A stretch of 64,000 nucleotides of DNA from Nicotiana tabacum (GCF_000715075.1 NC_134089.1:63036697-63100696), one strand, 5' to 3'. Positions 1-13,200 are shown, counted from the stretch's first letter. Made by a program: numbers and translations. The notes: generated from the letters alone by a model not told the origin.

Positions 1-1349
1 TTCCTTTTCCTTACAATGGAGTCTAAGGGACCTACCCTCATCCAGAGCCTTCCGGAGCCTAGCCCCATGATGGAGCAGCTCAGACCTAAGCCTATCAAAG
101 GCCTACAGAAGAAAAACACGATTAGGAAGAGAAGGCACGAGATGCGGAAGGCCTATGCCAAAACTCACCGCGAAGTGAAGCCGACGGACTTCCTCGAAGG
201 TTGAGCATACCTCTGTTGGTCCAACCACCTCTGCCCTGGAAGAACCAACCTCAGTCGAAGCATGATCACTCGGAGTAACCACCACTCCGGAACCAGAGAC
301 TTCAGGTACAAGAAGCTCGGGCAATGTTTTCTCCTCGAAGACTCGGACCCGTTTAGCCCTACCAAAAGATCCATCGCACTGCGAGTGCATATCCCATTTA
401 TCACCACCGACCTTTGGCTTGGAAGCTGACAACTCCTCCCGCTCTCCGGAGGAGCATAGCCTCACCCGTGGGGACCTTCCGACACCTATGACAGCAAGGT
501 CAATACATAAAAAGAGGAAAATGCCATCTCAAATATACTAAGGGCAAGATAAAAGTGGTGTACGCACACACCTTGGTATTTTGCTTCCCACCTACCCCGA
601 GACACAGCTCACCACCTACGCTCTTCACAAGTCGAATAGGTCACCAACCTTCGGACCCAGCCGGGCAGATTAGGAACTTCACCCGACACCCATGAAGCTA
701 ATGCAGAAAAGAAAGAAACACAATTACTAAACTGACTTTCTCCACGAGCGAATCTGAGAAAGCACGAGACACTCCACTCACGCACGTAATTCCATTTCTC
801 GGGAAAGGGCATAAGTTCCATGGGAATAACGTCAGTCGTCCGGACTCGGACAAATCGGTTGACCCACTCTCAATCTCCATCTTTCTCATCATCAACAACA
901 AAGGGCATGGACGAACATCACCGCAAGGTTGGCAGACCTCGATGATGTAAGGGCCGGTACAACCTGACAAGGTGATTGAGCGTGAATTCAAGCCCTGCCT
1001 TCTCCGCAAAGATCCTCATCATCAGCACTACCCGCCAAAACGACGGATGTGTCTGGGCCAAAGTAACCCGATACTTTAAATAGAAATTGAGCATGACCCT
1101 ATCAAGGGGGCCTAGTATGAAAGGATACAAGTACACATTCAGGAATCCATCAGCGGGGTCCGTAATATCCTCATCCGGGGAAAGCGCCTGCAATGCTATC
1201 CCCTTGTCCCATCCGTAGCCTCTCCTCACTATCTCTAGATGCTCCTCTCTAATCAAAGATATGGTCTTCAGAGTAAACTCCCGTAGATCCTGAGCACTGG
1301 GAGTGGAACTCTCCCCTCCCTGCCAGGCAGGCCCCGAAGTGATAGTCAT
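1..1349 (-). pseudogene. Antisense gene of a Tat-type element (plant-mobile/'transposon protein' domain), three introns, three stops
   Basis: The sequence supports a spliced model: exon 1 1349-782, exon 2 697-572, exon 3 485-211, exon 4 102 to beyond the window. The three introns (781-698, 571-486, 210-103) are 84-108 nt, all GT-AG, the first with a GTGAGT donor, and every junction keeps the frame. Exon 1 has the conserved block DGFLNVYLYPF, THPSFWRVV, FTLNHLVRLY and then MPFPEKWN, which I recognise from many Solanaceae repeat proteins annotated as putative plant transposon protein. Exons 3-4 are charged, and exon 4 starts a coiled-coil stretch (AFDRLRSELL). In-frame TGA stops at 920-918, 872-870 and 611-609 make this copy dead. 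ATG 1349 was chosen as the first Met before the conserved block. Function unknown. Confidence 0.6.
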
Positions 1350-1486
1350 GACTGTGGTGGAACTAGCAAACTGAAGCAGGAACCTACACGAATACTTTTA
1401 CACTTGAGGTAACGAAGGACTCGATGCAAAGGCAGAAGGATAGCTATCTAAAATAATGGGATCTTCCAAGAAGCGGGAGACACCCC

Positions 1487-1494
1487 ATATATAT
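1487..1494 (-). promoter_or_regulatory. Possible TATA box of the antisense gene
   Basis: An ATATATAT run inside CCCCACATATATATGGGG on the minus strand lies about 140 nt upstream of the ATG at 1349, leaving a plausible leader of around 115 nt. No other promoter evidence is visible. Confidence 0.3.
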
Positions 1495-2091
1495 GTGGGG
1501 AACAACAACGGTTCGCCTACCCAGGATAGGCCCCGGGAGGTCAACAGCTTTGGTATGGATCTCGAGGTGGTACCCGACCCCAAGGATCTCCGTTAAAAGG
1601 AAGTTAGGCCCCGAAAGGTTAGCGACATCCTCTCCAGTCCCGAGAAGGTATACGGCCTCGAAGGCTCCTCCCAAGAAGAAAAGTAAGCACTTCAAGCTCC
1701 ATCCATGAGGGTTCAACCTCAGGACACCACCCGGCCGTGGGCAACCTCTCCACAGGAACCCATCTACAATGCCCTAAAAGATTATCTACATCAAATCCAA
1801 AGTAAATCTCTAGGTGCCTGAAGCTGACCTTCACTCAGAGACCACCCTCGAAGATTCCAAGATTCGATACGCCATCTTCATGCGGTTCGAGGGTACCGAT
1901 GATCTGAGTCTATTGGATCACTTTGGGCTTGGTCCAAGGACCATAGTAGGCTCTAAAAGAAGCCATTTCTGTCAGCCAAAAGCTGGAAAGAATATCGACG
2001 ATCATCAACAAAGGCATACAGTCAAAATCCACGCAAATGTACAAGAATATGCAAGAATATGGTGAATACCAAAAGTAGAAGTAAAGAAGAT

Positions 2092-2872
2092 GTCCTTTTA
2101 TTTCATAAATATTGGCTTACAATGGCCCCGATATGTCCTTACATACAATTACAAAAGCCCGCAAGGGGTCCTTACACAGAAACAAAGAAATAAAGGGGTA
2201 TACACCCATAGTGAAAACCTAAGAACCTAGTCCATCCTCGAAGGTTCATCTCCAGTATCAGCATCCCCGAGTCTCGCCTCCTCAAGCTCGCATCCTTGGA
2301 GGCAACTCCTTCGACCGTCATCTCCTCTAGGTTCCCAGCTCAATCCAGCGGAAAGTCCTCGCCGAGGGAGAAGATGAAGAAGAGGAAAAGGCGGGATATA
2401 GAAGAAGCAAAGAAAAGAGACATAGACCGCCGAAGCCAAAGGTTGAAGATTTCACGGGCCCCAGCCTCGGCGACCGGTTGTGCCATTTTATCCCTCGGGA
2501 AAGAAAAAACCCAAGGGATGAAGTGCCACACCAGGCCAATGTAGGAGAGTGAGCAGCGATGCATAGTCCGAATAACTTTCTAAAAGAGGGGAAGGTCGAT
2601 TCCCCGTCTGTTGTCATCTCGAGCTAATGAGGACATCAATAAAAATCGCAACAACAATGGCAGCGACGACAAAATGATATAATTTCGACCTACAAAGGGA
2701 AGCTCAAGCAAGAGGCCGCAACTCGGCCTATTGGAACGTTGCCAAACAACCCTAAGGCCGTGAAATCCAAATATGGTGATCAATAATAGAGGAAGATGAC
2801 GAGGAGAAAGGGATGAATGAGCAGATGAAGAAATCGGAATAGAAAAACAACCCCATAACGCCCTCATTTATA
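2092..2872 (-). other. Possible second antisense transcription unit with short ORFs
   Basis: On the minus strand a TATAAATG box (2872-2865) is followed by a pyrimidine-rich leader, several short overlapping ORFs (the clearest 2564-2340 and 2439-2227, about 70 codons each, serine/leucine-rich) and an AATAAA signal near 2102-2093. The layout looks like a short transcript. The ORFs show no recognised domain and may be chance. An alternative is that this is the U3 of the plus-strand LTR, which could begin near 2090 right after the purine-rich stretch GAAGTAAAGAAGA. Confidence 0.25.
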
Positions 2873-3442
2873 GGAGATAATGACACGTCATCGAGGACTT
2901 TGAAACACTGATGGGTAGACGCAATTACTGCATTCATGAAAAACCAAATCGATGGTGGTACTTTTGCCTTGGAGAACGGGATTCGACAGTGCATTGAATG
3001 AAGTCGAAAAGACAAATCCATGGGATGTCCCGATTATCGTAAAAACTCGTTCCATAGGTTGCATCATCAGTATGACGTCATCACAGGAAGCTCGAGGAGT
3101 TGTGTATCAGAATCATTTCCCATCACTTCGTTCTGGGAAACGCAAAGACTATCTGTATGCAGCGAAATCAGAAGGCCTAATTCTTGCTATCGGGTCACTT
3201 TAGAAGAACACTCAGGACCCCGAGGATGCGAAACTGTGACCGAGTTCCCTCCCTCAGAGCTCTTCGAGGTCCTACTTAAAGAAGATACAGATCGAGGCTA
3301 GAGTCAAATGGGGAACTCCCCAAGAACACGCCTAAGTCTTAAAGCCGACCTACCCGGAACCGCGCTAAGGCGTCATGTCTAGCCGTCCCATCCCCCTGCC
3401 TTTACAATTAATGTATTTTGTACTATGATAGAATTCCCCTCC

Positions 3443-3450
3443 TATATAAA
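3443..3450 (+). promoter_or_regulatory. LTR TATA box
   Basis: TATATAAA follows a C/T-rich stretch and precedes the probable transcription start region around 3470-3490, the usual U3/R arrangement of a plant LTR. Confidence 0.5.
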
Positions 3451-3839
3451 GGGGATCCCCATCACTTTGTAAAGGGCAGCTGTTGCTCCAACCATTCTAC
3501 ATAAGATCAATAACAACTCTCTCTCATTTCTCTAACTTGCTCGCTCGAGGCTGCCTCTTTCATTTATTGCTTTTACACTTGTTCCTCATTTATTGCTTGA
3601 GCTCGAGCCCAGGCATCCACCTCGAACCTAGGCATTGATCTCGAGGCCTCCCATCGACCAGTTCGATACCAAAGTAACTGACCTCTTAGTTTGATTATAA
3701 CTCTGTTTTAGCTAGCATTTCATCTCTTATCTTCTTACGCCTAACATCAACTGCTTTAATAACTAGCATAAAAATAGATCACGTATTTTTAGAGTCCCAT
3801 TTACAAATTTAATTGTTATTACCATTTTCACGGTAAACA

Positions 3840-6800
3840 CCTATTTAGCTTGCCTACTAATTTAAACCTATTAAATCTGGATAGCTTAAGTAGCAAAACA
3901 CAGTTTCAGAGTTGTAGAATTTAAAATTGCCCTATAGGCTTGCCTAAACGCAGAACAGTGATGTCGTAAGGGCATGATAACTAAATTGATGCAGTAAAAC
4001 AACGAACAGTTTTAGACGGATATTTGAGATCCTATAGGCATGTTTCTAGTGATAGTAGATTAAGGCAGTGTTCGAAAATTCGTTCAAAGAAACAGACAGC
4101 TGATTTAAGACACTTCCAAATAACTAGCATGAATTAGACTTATTTGTTAAATAAATTGATTTTAGTTTTGTAGGCAGGATTTCTAATTTTTTATTGCTAT
4201 AGGAATGGTATCTAATCATTAAGAGCTGATGTTGGAACTTATAGGCATGATTTTAGCGAGACAAAAGTAGATACATGCAGTAGCAAGAATTGAAATCAAT
4301 CACTTTACATTCTATAGGCATGGTATCTAATTATGAAGTTGAATTTAAGCCTATTTTCATGGTTTCTATTATTAAATCCATTTAAATCCTATAGACATGA
4401 TTTCTAATATGGAAACCTTTTAAATCCTATAGGCATGGTTTCTAGTGTGGTAAAGCAAACATAGCAATTATATTAACATAATCCTATAAGCATGGTCTCT
4501 ACCCAAATTACCCAACAGATATAGCTACCCACCCTTTTTCACTAATCACCCAAAAGTTGTTTACAAAATTTTATTGCAGACTAATTGAATAAATTACATA
4601 AATAATAAAGAAAAGAAGAAGTTAACTATAGGGAGCCTGAAGCAGACCCAAAGGACTTCCCCAAGCCTCCAATAGCCTCAAATGCCAAAGTTCCATAGAC
4701 AGTATCATTGTCTAGGTGTGTCAGAGTTCCCTAAGAATCTCAAGGATCCCGGTCAGTGCTCACACCTAGAGTTTTCCTCAAACAAGAACTGATTCAAGTG
4801 CAGTGTGGAAAGGCCAGCTCTGACATGCCAGAGTTCACATAGATCTCATGGATCTCAAGGCAGTACACATGCTAGAGGGGCATGACCTTAATATTCTAGG
4901 AGTAGTGGAGAGTGCTTGACATAGTTTTGTTTTGAAAATAGTACAAGGATGGCTTCAGAAGTAGAAAGGTTTTTCATAAACAGGAACAACTTAGTAGTAA
5001 AACACAGTTTGAGAAGAGTACTGAAATAGAAGACAATTGATTGGTTATAAGAGACATTCAGAATCAGGAAAGGAACACTTAACAAACAGATCTCATATGA
5101 GAATGGTGGCACGTAAGAATCACATTAGGGTACATGGATAGGGATAAAGGAAATATATACTCACAAATTGCATACAACACTTAGGACCTTGGGGACTTTA
5201 ACAGGTTAGTCATGCTTGGAAAAGAAATAAACAGGACAGAGTGCATACATTGAATAGGACAAAAATTTAGACATGCTAGGCAAGGAAGTAAGCAAGAAAG
5301 AGTGTAGAATGTAAAGAATACATTGAACATGCAGATTTTAGACATGCTGAGTAAAGAAGTAGGCAAGAAATTGAACTCATAACTAATGGAATAGTGCAAG
5401 AATGAAAACACATAGAGTTTGAATCTCAAAACTTAATTAGAGACATATCAGTTGAAAAAAGGTGCAGAATATGAAGAAAATAAAGTTCCAATATCTAGCC
5501 TTGGATTTCAGCCGGCTAGATCAGCAAGTATCACAAATAGTAGAAGAGAAAGAGAACTTTTAATGTCTAGGTTTGCTTTTTTGTGAACTCAATGTTCTGC
5601 CTAATGAGATTAGAAGAAGGCATATAAATAGTAGTTTGAAAGCTAGGTAAATAAGGTAAGAATCAAATTGTTCAGTGATTAGAGAATCTCATAATCAATT
5701 AAAGTAAAATCAGTCCAAGTCTTCCCATAATTAAGGGAATTAGTTCATACGGAAAAGAGCAGGTGACAAGTAAGAAAAGAAATCATACATAGCTGGAGTA
5801 TAACAAATAAGGAAAGACTTCAAATAGTACAAGTATAGAACAGGTAATTAGGGATAGGTACATAAAGTTCTAATTAGGGAAATAATCAGTAAGAATCAAG
5901 TAATAATGCAGACAAAGTAAGGGAAAATTAATTAAGGCAAGCAAATCAATCAAATTGAGTAGAAAGGTAAGAATCGAAAGTTTAAGGGAAAGTGTTCAAA
6001 TCAACCCAAGAAATAAGGAATTCAGAATATTCAATGGCTCAATCGAAGAGAAAGTCATGAAAATAGTCAGCATGTTTAGCATATAAATAAGGTAAAACAT
6101 GGATAGCTAGGAATCCGCACATAACTCTAGCAAAATAAAATTTAAATAATACTGATTCAATGAGAAAGATGCAGGTCTTGATGTGAACAGTCAAGATGAA
6201 CACAAACACATGGAATCAGTGAAAACTTAGACTAATAAACTCAGTAGAAGCATATTAAGGCAAGACAGTTACGAGAAATCACAAGAACTCAAAGCGAGAA
6301 CCAGTCAGACATGCTAATACTCAGAAACCAAACGACGAACCCTAAAAATTAGGGCTTTCAGCATAGGCAAGTTAAGGCTGTAGTAGACTCATAGAATCAG
6401 TCAAAATATGTGAGAAACAAAAGTTTAAACACAAAAAAACATCCAACAAAGTTTAAAAAGAAATTCTAAAAACCCTAATTTTAGAAAAAAATGAAAAGCA
6501 CTTGAAATCATGTGATTCTTGTAAAGACTCTAAAGGCTATTGTAAAACACACAAGAAACAAACTTAAATCATCCTAGATCTGTACAGATCTAGGAGTTAG
6601 AAACGAAATTAGGGTTTCAAAGAGAATCATATAGAGATAAAGAAACCTGTTTAGAAACCCATAGACCGTGGCTAATATAGAACAATTTCACTCGAAATCA
6701 CATTGGAATGGCCAAGAACAGGCGAGAGATGAACCCTAGATGCAAGTCGGCATGGCCTCGGTCCCTTAAGGGCCTTAGAGATGGCAATAATGAGAGAGAT

Positions 6801-7577
6801 GATGAGAGGTCACCGGAGATGGCCATAGATGGGGGGGCGTTTGGAGATTAGGGTTTAGGTTTAGAGTGTTTTAAGAGCAGAGAGGATTTTAGGGCCGCGG
6901 GGTGGGTTGTAAAATGAATTAGGTTTAGGGGGTATTGGTCGTTTTAATTAGGAAAGGGAGAATCTGGGCCGTTGATCAAAACGATCAACGACCAGGATTT
7001 GGCCAAGATTGGGTCGGGTAGGCAGTGGTTTGGGCCTGGGTAATGTAATCCAAAAATTGGGCTGGGTATTGGGGATAAAATTGAAATAAAATTAGGCTAA
7101 ATTTTAAAGACATTTTAACACTATATAATTCATAAGAAATGATAAATGATTTCTGAAAAAATAATTTCATGTACTAAAATAATTTAAAATAGTTGTTTAA
7201 CATTGTAAAATATAAAAGACCATTTTATGTATTAAACACGTAATTATGCTTTAATAGGGCTAGTATTGCAAATATACGCAAATTGATTTAAAAAATATAA
7301 AAGCAATTATAAAAATGCACTAAAAATATTTTAATAATATTTTGGTATAAATATAAAATTTAGATGGCTAAATCGCTACAAAAATAATTTGAAGGATAAT
7401 TATTGGAAATTTTATGCGTAAAAAGGGGAGAAATAAATCAATTTGAAGCCTTTAAAAATTATAGAAAAATTATAAAAAATTATAAAAATGCTCATGCATG
7501 CTTATATATGTATATATTCTATTTTGAAAGTATATATATGTATTAAAAATATATAGGGGAAAAATTGGGTATCAACA
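3840..7577 (-). mobile_element. Family-A LTR remnant (first copy)
   Basis: Matches the LTRs of element A over most of its length: the dispersed CCTATAGGCATG motifs (3933-4490), the 'reddish' stretch of short AT-rich leader-like sequence, and the terminus GGGTATCAACA at 7571-7577. Written on the minus strand the LTR would begin TGTTGATACCC. The other terminus (TGTCGCACC type) is missing because the element at 1-3839 interrupts it. Sequence right of 7577 has no polypurine tract, so 7577 is an outer edge (5' LTR or solo LTR). It carries no long ORF. Confidence 0.7.
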
Positions 7578-8975
7578 GCAAGAAAGATGTAGAACAAGTG
7601 TTAACAAGGTCAAATAAGGCATGTAAGGATAGGCTAACACAAGTAAGAGTAGATTAACAATGAGAATTAAAACATGATATGACAATTCAATTAAAAGCGT
7701 GGAAAGAATCTAAATAACCTAAACCGGCCAAATACTATATATAATCTATGTACCCACTCGTCACCTGTTGCGTATACGGCTTTCATATAACTCAAATAAA
7801 ACAATCAATCCCAAATCCTAAGGGGTAGTTCCGTCACACAAAGTTAGGCAAGATACTTACGTCAACTAGGCCAACTCAACCCTCGGAAATAGCTTTGCCC
7901 CTAAAATTCGCCTCACACAGCTCAAATATAATCAAAATTGACTTAATATCATCCAAAAATGCAAGGGAAACAGTTACAATAGATAAAGATGTGATCTTTA
8001 TAGTTTTTCCAAAAAATCAACAAAAGTCAAAACAGGGCTCGCCCGGTCAAAATTCGATTCCAAGGGTAGATTCCGACTACTCATAACCTCACGAGTCTAT
8101 ATATGTGATTAATTTCAAAAGAAACTTGACAAAATTTCCCAATTTTTCCTCTTTGATCCACATAAATTTGATGTTAGATCTAAGATATACTCATTAAATA
8201 TTGTTGGAAATTATTTAGAATAACTTACCCAATGATTGTAGATGAAAATCCCCTCTTCAAATCGCCTTCTACCGAGTCTAGAGTTCTAAAATGAGAGAAA
8301 TGAGATGAAATTCGGACTTTTCTAACCTTTTGTTCAGTTGCAGATGTCGCAATTGTGACATGGGTTTGAAATTGCAAACCCTTACAATTGAGAAGTAAAG
8401 CTCGCAATTGTGGCAGTGACATGCTTAGGGAATTTCTTGCAAATGCGAAGATGGGTTCGCAAAGAGACAAAGTTGTCGCAAATGCAAACCTAGCCCAGCC
8501 CAAGCTAACATCGCAAATGCGACCCAGGCATCGTAGTTGTGATACCCGTGATCCCTCTACTAAGGTCGCAATTGCAACCCTAGTGTTCCCAAATGCGAAA
8601 CCAGAGGCACTAGCACACTAGATTTCAGTTTTCAGTCCAAAATATTCCAAAACATGTTTGAAACTCATCCGAGCCCTCGGGGCTCCAAAACAAACATCTA
8701 CACAAGTCTAAAAATATCATACGAACTCTCTTGCACGATTAAAATACAGAAATAATGTCTAGAACTCCAAATCATACACCAAAATGCATGAATTTAAAGT
8801 AAATTTCAAAAACTTCTAGAATTGCAACTAAATGTCTGAATCCTATAAATTCAACTCTAAGTGATACCAAATTTTGTAGAAAAGTTCTAAATAACATAAT
8901 GGACCTATTCTAAGTCCCAAATTCACATTCCGAATTTGACAGCCAAAAGTCAAACTACAGTCAAATTTAACAGCA
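7578..8975 (-). mobile_element. Chromovirus-type LTR remnant
   Basis: Read on the minus strand it has the texture of element C's LTR: an early block about comparing areas with GGCTCCGAGGGC-like text, repeated 'GCAAATGCGA / GCAATTGTGA' motifs (8340-8600) and a tail with the string GTGTGACGGAACTACCCC. Short ORFs in it (such as 8503-8225) are products of these repeats. It hosts the A-like LTR to its left and borders a LINE to its right. No terminal TGTAACGAC is seen, so the LTR is truncated at about 8975. Confidence 0.5.
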
Positions 8976-9690
8976 ACAACCCAATAGAATCCCACTAGTG
9001 GGGTCGGGAGAGGGTAGAGTGTACATAAACCTTACCCTACCCCAGAGGGTAGAGAGGTTGTTTTTGGACACCCTCGGCTGGATAGAAGAGACAATATTAT
9101 CAAAAAAGAAAAAAAGAATAGATTTGTAACAACAGATGAAATCAGAAAAATAATATCAGCATCGTAAGAGACAACAAATAAGTGGAAGGGCAATAACACA
9201 ACACTATGCAAAACAAAAAAAAGTGTGATCACAACACAAACCACTAGCAGTCCTAGACAAAACTCTATCAGACTAGCCGGTACAAAGAGCAAAAATGCTC
9301 GACTATCCCCTAGCCTACAAATCAATCATGTCCACAAAAATTTAAAGTTGCGCCATGTCCTGTCTAATCACCTCACCCCAATTCTTCTTAGGCCGTCCTC
9401 TACCTCTTCTCGTACCTACCAAAGCCAACCGCTCATATCTCCTAACCGAGGTATCTAGTCTTCTCCTCCGTACGCGCCCGAACCATATAAGCCTCGCTTC
9501 CAGCATGTTGTCGTCCATGGTACCAGCACCCACCCTCTTCCGAATATCTTCATTCCTAATCTTATCGAGCCTAGTATACCCACACATTTATCTTAACATC
9601 CTCATTTTGGCTACTTTCATCTTCTAGATATGTGAATTCTTGACTGGACAACACTAGGACCCATACAACATGGCCAGTCTAACTACCGCT
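8976..9690 (-). mobile_element. 5'-truncated RTE-type LINE
   Basis: On the minus strand the fragment runs from the end of the reverse transcriptase ORF to a 3' end with GGGATTCTATTGGGTTGTTG, the TTG-type tail seen in plant RTE LINEs. The best open stretch, 9587-9342, encodes [25 protein letters not shown] and [20 protein letters not shown], the conserved C-terminal region of these ORFs; it is related to the second LINE at 62968-64000. The 5' end, at about 9690, corresponds to the AVVRLAMLYG region just after the RT core. The copy has stops (for example before 9587) and is dead. Confidence 0.8.
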
Positions 9691-10200
9691 TGATGATAGG
9701 CTATAATATTGTGTTTTAGTCGCTTATTTCACTCTAATTGACTGTACTTTAATTTAATCGGAGCTTTAATCGCTAGTGTTTTGCACTAATTGTGTGGTTT
9801 ATGCCTTGTAGGAGTGATTCTAAGCTATGTAGATATTATGGAATGAATTTGAGTTATTCTGGAGCTATGAAGTCTGAGTAAAAGTCCAAGGAATTAAGAT
9901 GGGATCATGTTCGAGGATTAATAGATGATAGTGCACTTTAAGAATGAAACGAAGAATCGAGCAGGTATACTGCGCATTATCCACTAAAATGCACATAAAG
10001 TTTTACTCGGAATTCCGTTTGATCTCCATATTTTATCATTGGAAAGATATTTAAAAGGGCTACAACTTTCATGTTTTAGACTTTCCTAAATTCCCAACAG
10101 AACACCACCCACTTGCGCGGCCACACACTAGTCACGCACTGGAGGCAGAACAGGGTGAAAAATGGGCGGCCAATTGTGCGAGCACACTTCCAGGTGCACG
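9691..10200. repeat. Unclassified repeat, left half of the target of element A
   Basis: No gene visible. The stretch starts TGATGATAGGCTATAATATTG and ends in a GC-rich segment with repeated 'gcgc/cacg' words at the insertion point of element A. It continues at 52823-53211. The texture (about 900 bp in total, no ORF) suggests a solo LTR or a non-coding repeat, but I could not identify its termini. Confidence 0.4.
10196..10200. repeat. Target-site duplication of element A, left copy
   Basis: GCACG, repeated at 52823-52827 on the other side of element A. Between the copies the element reads GTGTCGTGCC at its left end and GGGTATCAAC at its right end, one base off the canonical TG/CA ends. Confidence 0.6.
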
Positions 10201-13200
10201 GTGTCGTGCCCCCTTTTTCCTTCCCCTTTTTGACGGGGAAGAGGTCCGGTTTTCGACATTCACGTGGTATAATAACTCATTTCTTTTTGGGAATTGGATA
10301 TTTGAAGAGTCGCCACTTAACAGGTTATGGTGCGTTAGGGCACCTAGAGCGATGAACTCTGAGTTGGTTTGCATTACCAGAGATTAGGGTAAGGGCTTGA
10401 AATAACCTCGAGGGGAAGGTTTTAGGCACTCCTCTTGGTCCACAACAGTAGGTCCTGGCCGAACTTATATTTACAAATTTGTCCATATAAATAGTTGAAT
10501 CAAATAAGTTGCAAGTAAAGCACGTTAGATAACTCAAGTGGCAAGATAAAGGTTTGAACAAGCATAAATAGAGAGAGAGAGGATTTTGTAAAGAGGGGTC
10601 CTATGTTGTTTATCCTATAGGATCACCCCACGCAATGTCCAGTAAACACTCCTCAATGAGGGGCTACACATGACATTAATGCGTAGTCATCATATCCCAT
10701 GTCTACCCTTCCCATCCCCTTAATGGTCATGCAAAGCGAGTGTTTGGTCACTGATTGTTAATGGTCCTGAAGGGGGTTAGGACCTCTACCTATAGGTAGT
10801 TCTAGACGTACCCCTAAGGTTTAGAAAGGTGAAAACTCTAAAGCAACAGTCAAAACATTTAGGACTTTCACACATAGTGGGAGCAAATAAGAGGCTCACA
10901 GTTTACTCCTCAAGTAAACATACAAGCAGCACAACTCAAACACAATTAAGGTCTTTATTAATTAATGTCCTAAAGCAAGATATCTATGTGAATATGTAGA
11001 AACAGACAAAAACTTTTATACCCGGAAGTTAAAACCTAGTAGTTGCCTAGGGACTCCCTTTTAAAAGCCTGTTAGAATCAGAAACGCTAAGCGACAGAGA
11101 CGGCTTCAGGGAAATGCAGTTTGTTTTTCTGAAAACACCCTAAGGCTTGCCTATATGCAGTATACTGGCATCTATATTAATGCAGAAACAAACAGGTTTT
11201 TCATAATAGACTCCTTTAATACCTATAGGCATGATATTTTATGATATTAAAGCAATTATGGTTTGGAACCTATAAACATGGTTTCTAACATGACAGAATG
11301 CAGAACCTTATGAACATGATTGCTGTAAAAAACAAAATTAGAAGTGAGATCCTATAGGCATGATTTCTATTAGGCAAAGCAAACAGATCCAAAAAGCAAA
11401 CCTATGAGCATGTTTTCTACTTATGCAAGCAGTCAGACTTTTAAAAATAATGTCCTAAGTGCAATATTTCCACCTGTATTACCCTTTAAAGTATACATCT
11501 ACCCACCCTTTTACTAAATACCCCAAATATCTATTTACAAATTATTACAGGGCAATGAATGAATTACATAAATAGAAATTAAAAATCAAGAAACTATTCA
11601 ATAGGGAGCCTGCAATTAGGCCCAAGTTTCCCAAAGCCTTCAATGGTCTCACATGCCTCAATTCCATAGATAAATCAGAGTCTAGGTGCATCAAAGTTCC
11701 CTAAGGGTCTCAAGGATCCCATGCAATGCTTACACCTAGACTTAGCAAACAAGCATTGAACCAGTGCAGTGTGGAAAGGCCAGCCTCAGTATGCTAGAGT
11801 TCAGAGGGCTCTCAAGAGGATCCCAAGGCAGTACACATACTAGAGGGGACAAAACTTATTGACTAAGAGTGAAGTGAATGTGCAGGACACAAGTTGAAAT
11901 AGGTTTATTAAAGACTGGGTAAGAAAGTCTATTTTGAAAGTAATTAGTAAAGCAACAGAGATTGTTGGAAAAAGAGGTTGGAGTAGTAAACAAAGCTTAA
12001 ACACCTTAAGATAGGATCACACACAACTAGTTTACAAAATCCAAATGAATTCAGTAGTTACACAAGGGTCAAGGATTTTGGGAATCACAGACATTTGACT
12101 GCAAACACATAACCCAGCAAGGGTCTTAGGACTGGTTTGGACATGCTTAGTAATAGTTGACACTGGTATAATCACAAACCAGTCAGGAAGGACACACACA
12201 CATAGAGGGGGATAGGGATTTGGGATTTATCAGATGGTAAGTACGTAGTAATTAAAAGCCAATTGACAAGGCATGCTTTGAAACACACATAAGGGAATAC
12301 ATTAAACTAAAGGGAAGGGTAGACATAATAACATGCTGATAATGTAACTTAACTACAAGTTTCACAATATAACCACAAGTAAAAGCAGACTAGAAATAAG
12401 AGAAACTGAAACAATAAGAGAATATGTTGTTATTGAGGCTTTAAATTAAAACTAGGACATACCAGTGAAGAGAGAAGTAAGCAGAATGAAAGAACAAGAG
12501 AGCATAGATGATTAGCCTTGACAACCAACATAGCAGCAAATAGCACAAGAGAGAGGGGAGAGCAGAGATTTTTAGTAAGAGAGGTAGTTTTGACAACCAA
12601 AATGTTCGTCTGTTTTAATGAAAAATTTAGGGTATCTATAGTTTTGAAAATAGGCAGAAAATAAGGTAACAAGTAAAGGTTCAGCATAATTATGGAAATA
12701 ATCACAATTAGAATCCAATTAATATAAGTACTCTCCTTCAATCAAGGAATCACAGCTTAAACGGATACCAAAATGGATAATCAAGGAAAGGAAATCAGTT
12801 GAGAAAGACTGATTATTACCATATAAGGGGTAGTAAAAGTATAGAGCATATGATTGAGTTTAAGTACAGAATATACCAATTAAGGAAAGGATTCAGTAAG
12901 AATGAAGTACCATAGTAAATAAAGAAATGAAATCAGTCAATTTAACCAGACGAGTAGAACTTTAGTGTTTTGAAAGAAAATCTTGCAATCAAACCATCGA
13001 TTAAGGAAATTAGAATCAAATCAAGAGAGGGTCATGATTCTATATTGCAACATATAAATAGAGAAGAACGAACAGACGTAGCAAACAGGCAAAGTCAGCC
13101 ATATCGACAAAAGGAAGCAAGAGATAAACAAATCAAGATGAATAACAATCACATGGAGGTGATACAAATAAGCTAAATCTCAGTAGAAAAACCCATTCGA

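Larger units (their letters stand above)
1..3839 (+). mobile_element. 3' part of a Tat-like Ty3/gypsy element with antisense gene and LTR
   Basis: The block ends in an LTR-like sequence with a plus-strand TATA box (3443-3450) and terminal TAAACA at 3839. Upstream lies a gene on the opposite strand. Tat-lineage gypsy elements are known to carry extra ORFs, often antisense, between pol and the 3' LTR, so I read this as the 3' end of a plus-strand element whose gag-pol lies left of the window. No primer-binding site follows 3839, so this is the outer end of a 3' LTR. The sequence right of 3839 joins an LTR of another family in mid-sequence, so this element inserted into that LTR. The class assignment is inference from layout. 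Confidence 0.55.
2090..3839 (+). repeat. LTR of the left-hand element (left boundary uncertain)
   Basis: The right end is fixed by the TAAACA terminus at 3839, where A-family LTR sequence resumes. The left end is tentative: TGTCC at 2090 follows a purine-rich run that could be the polypurine tract. The LTR would then be about 1.75 kb and hold a plus-strand TATA box followed about 20-30 nt later by a plausible R start, plus a minus-strand TATA box about 570 bp away. Confidence 0.4.

Noticed and set aside
16..204. Plus-strand basic ORF near the window start
   Set aside because: The opposite strand has a good exon with a splice acceptor and a conserved coiled-coil motif; this is its shadow.
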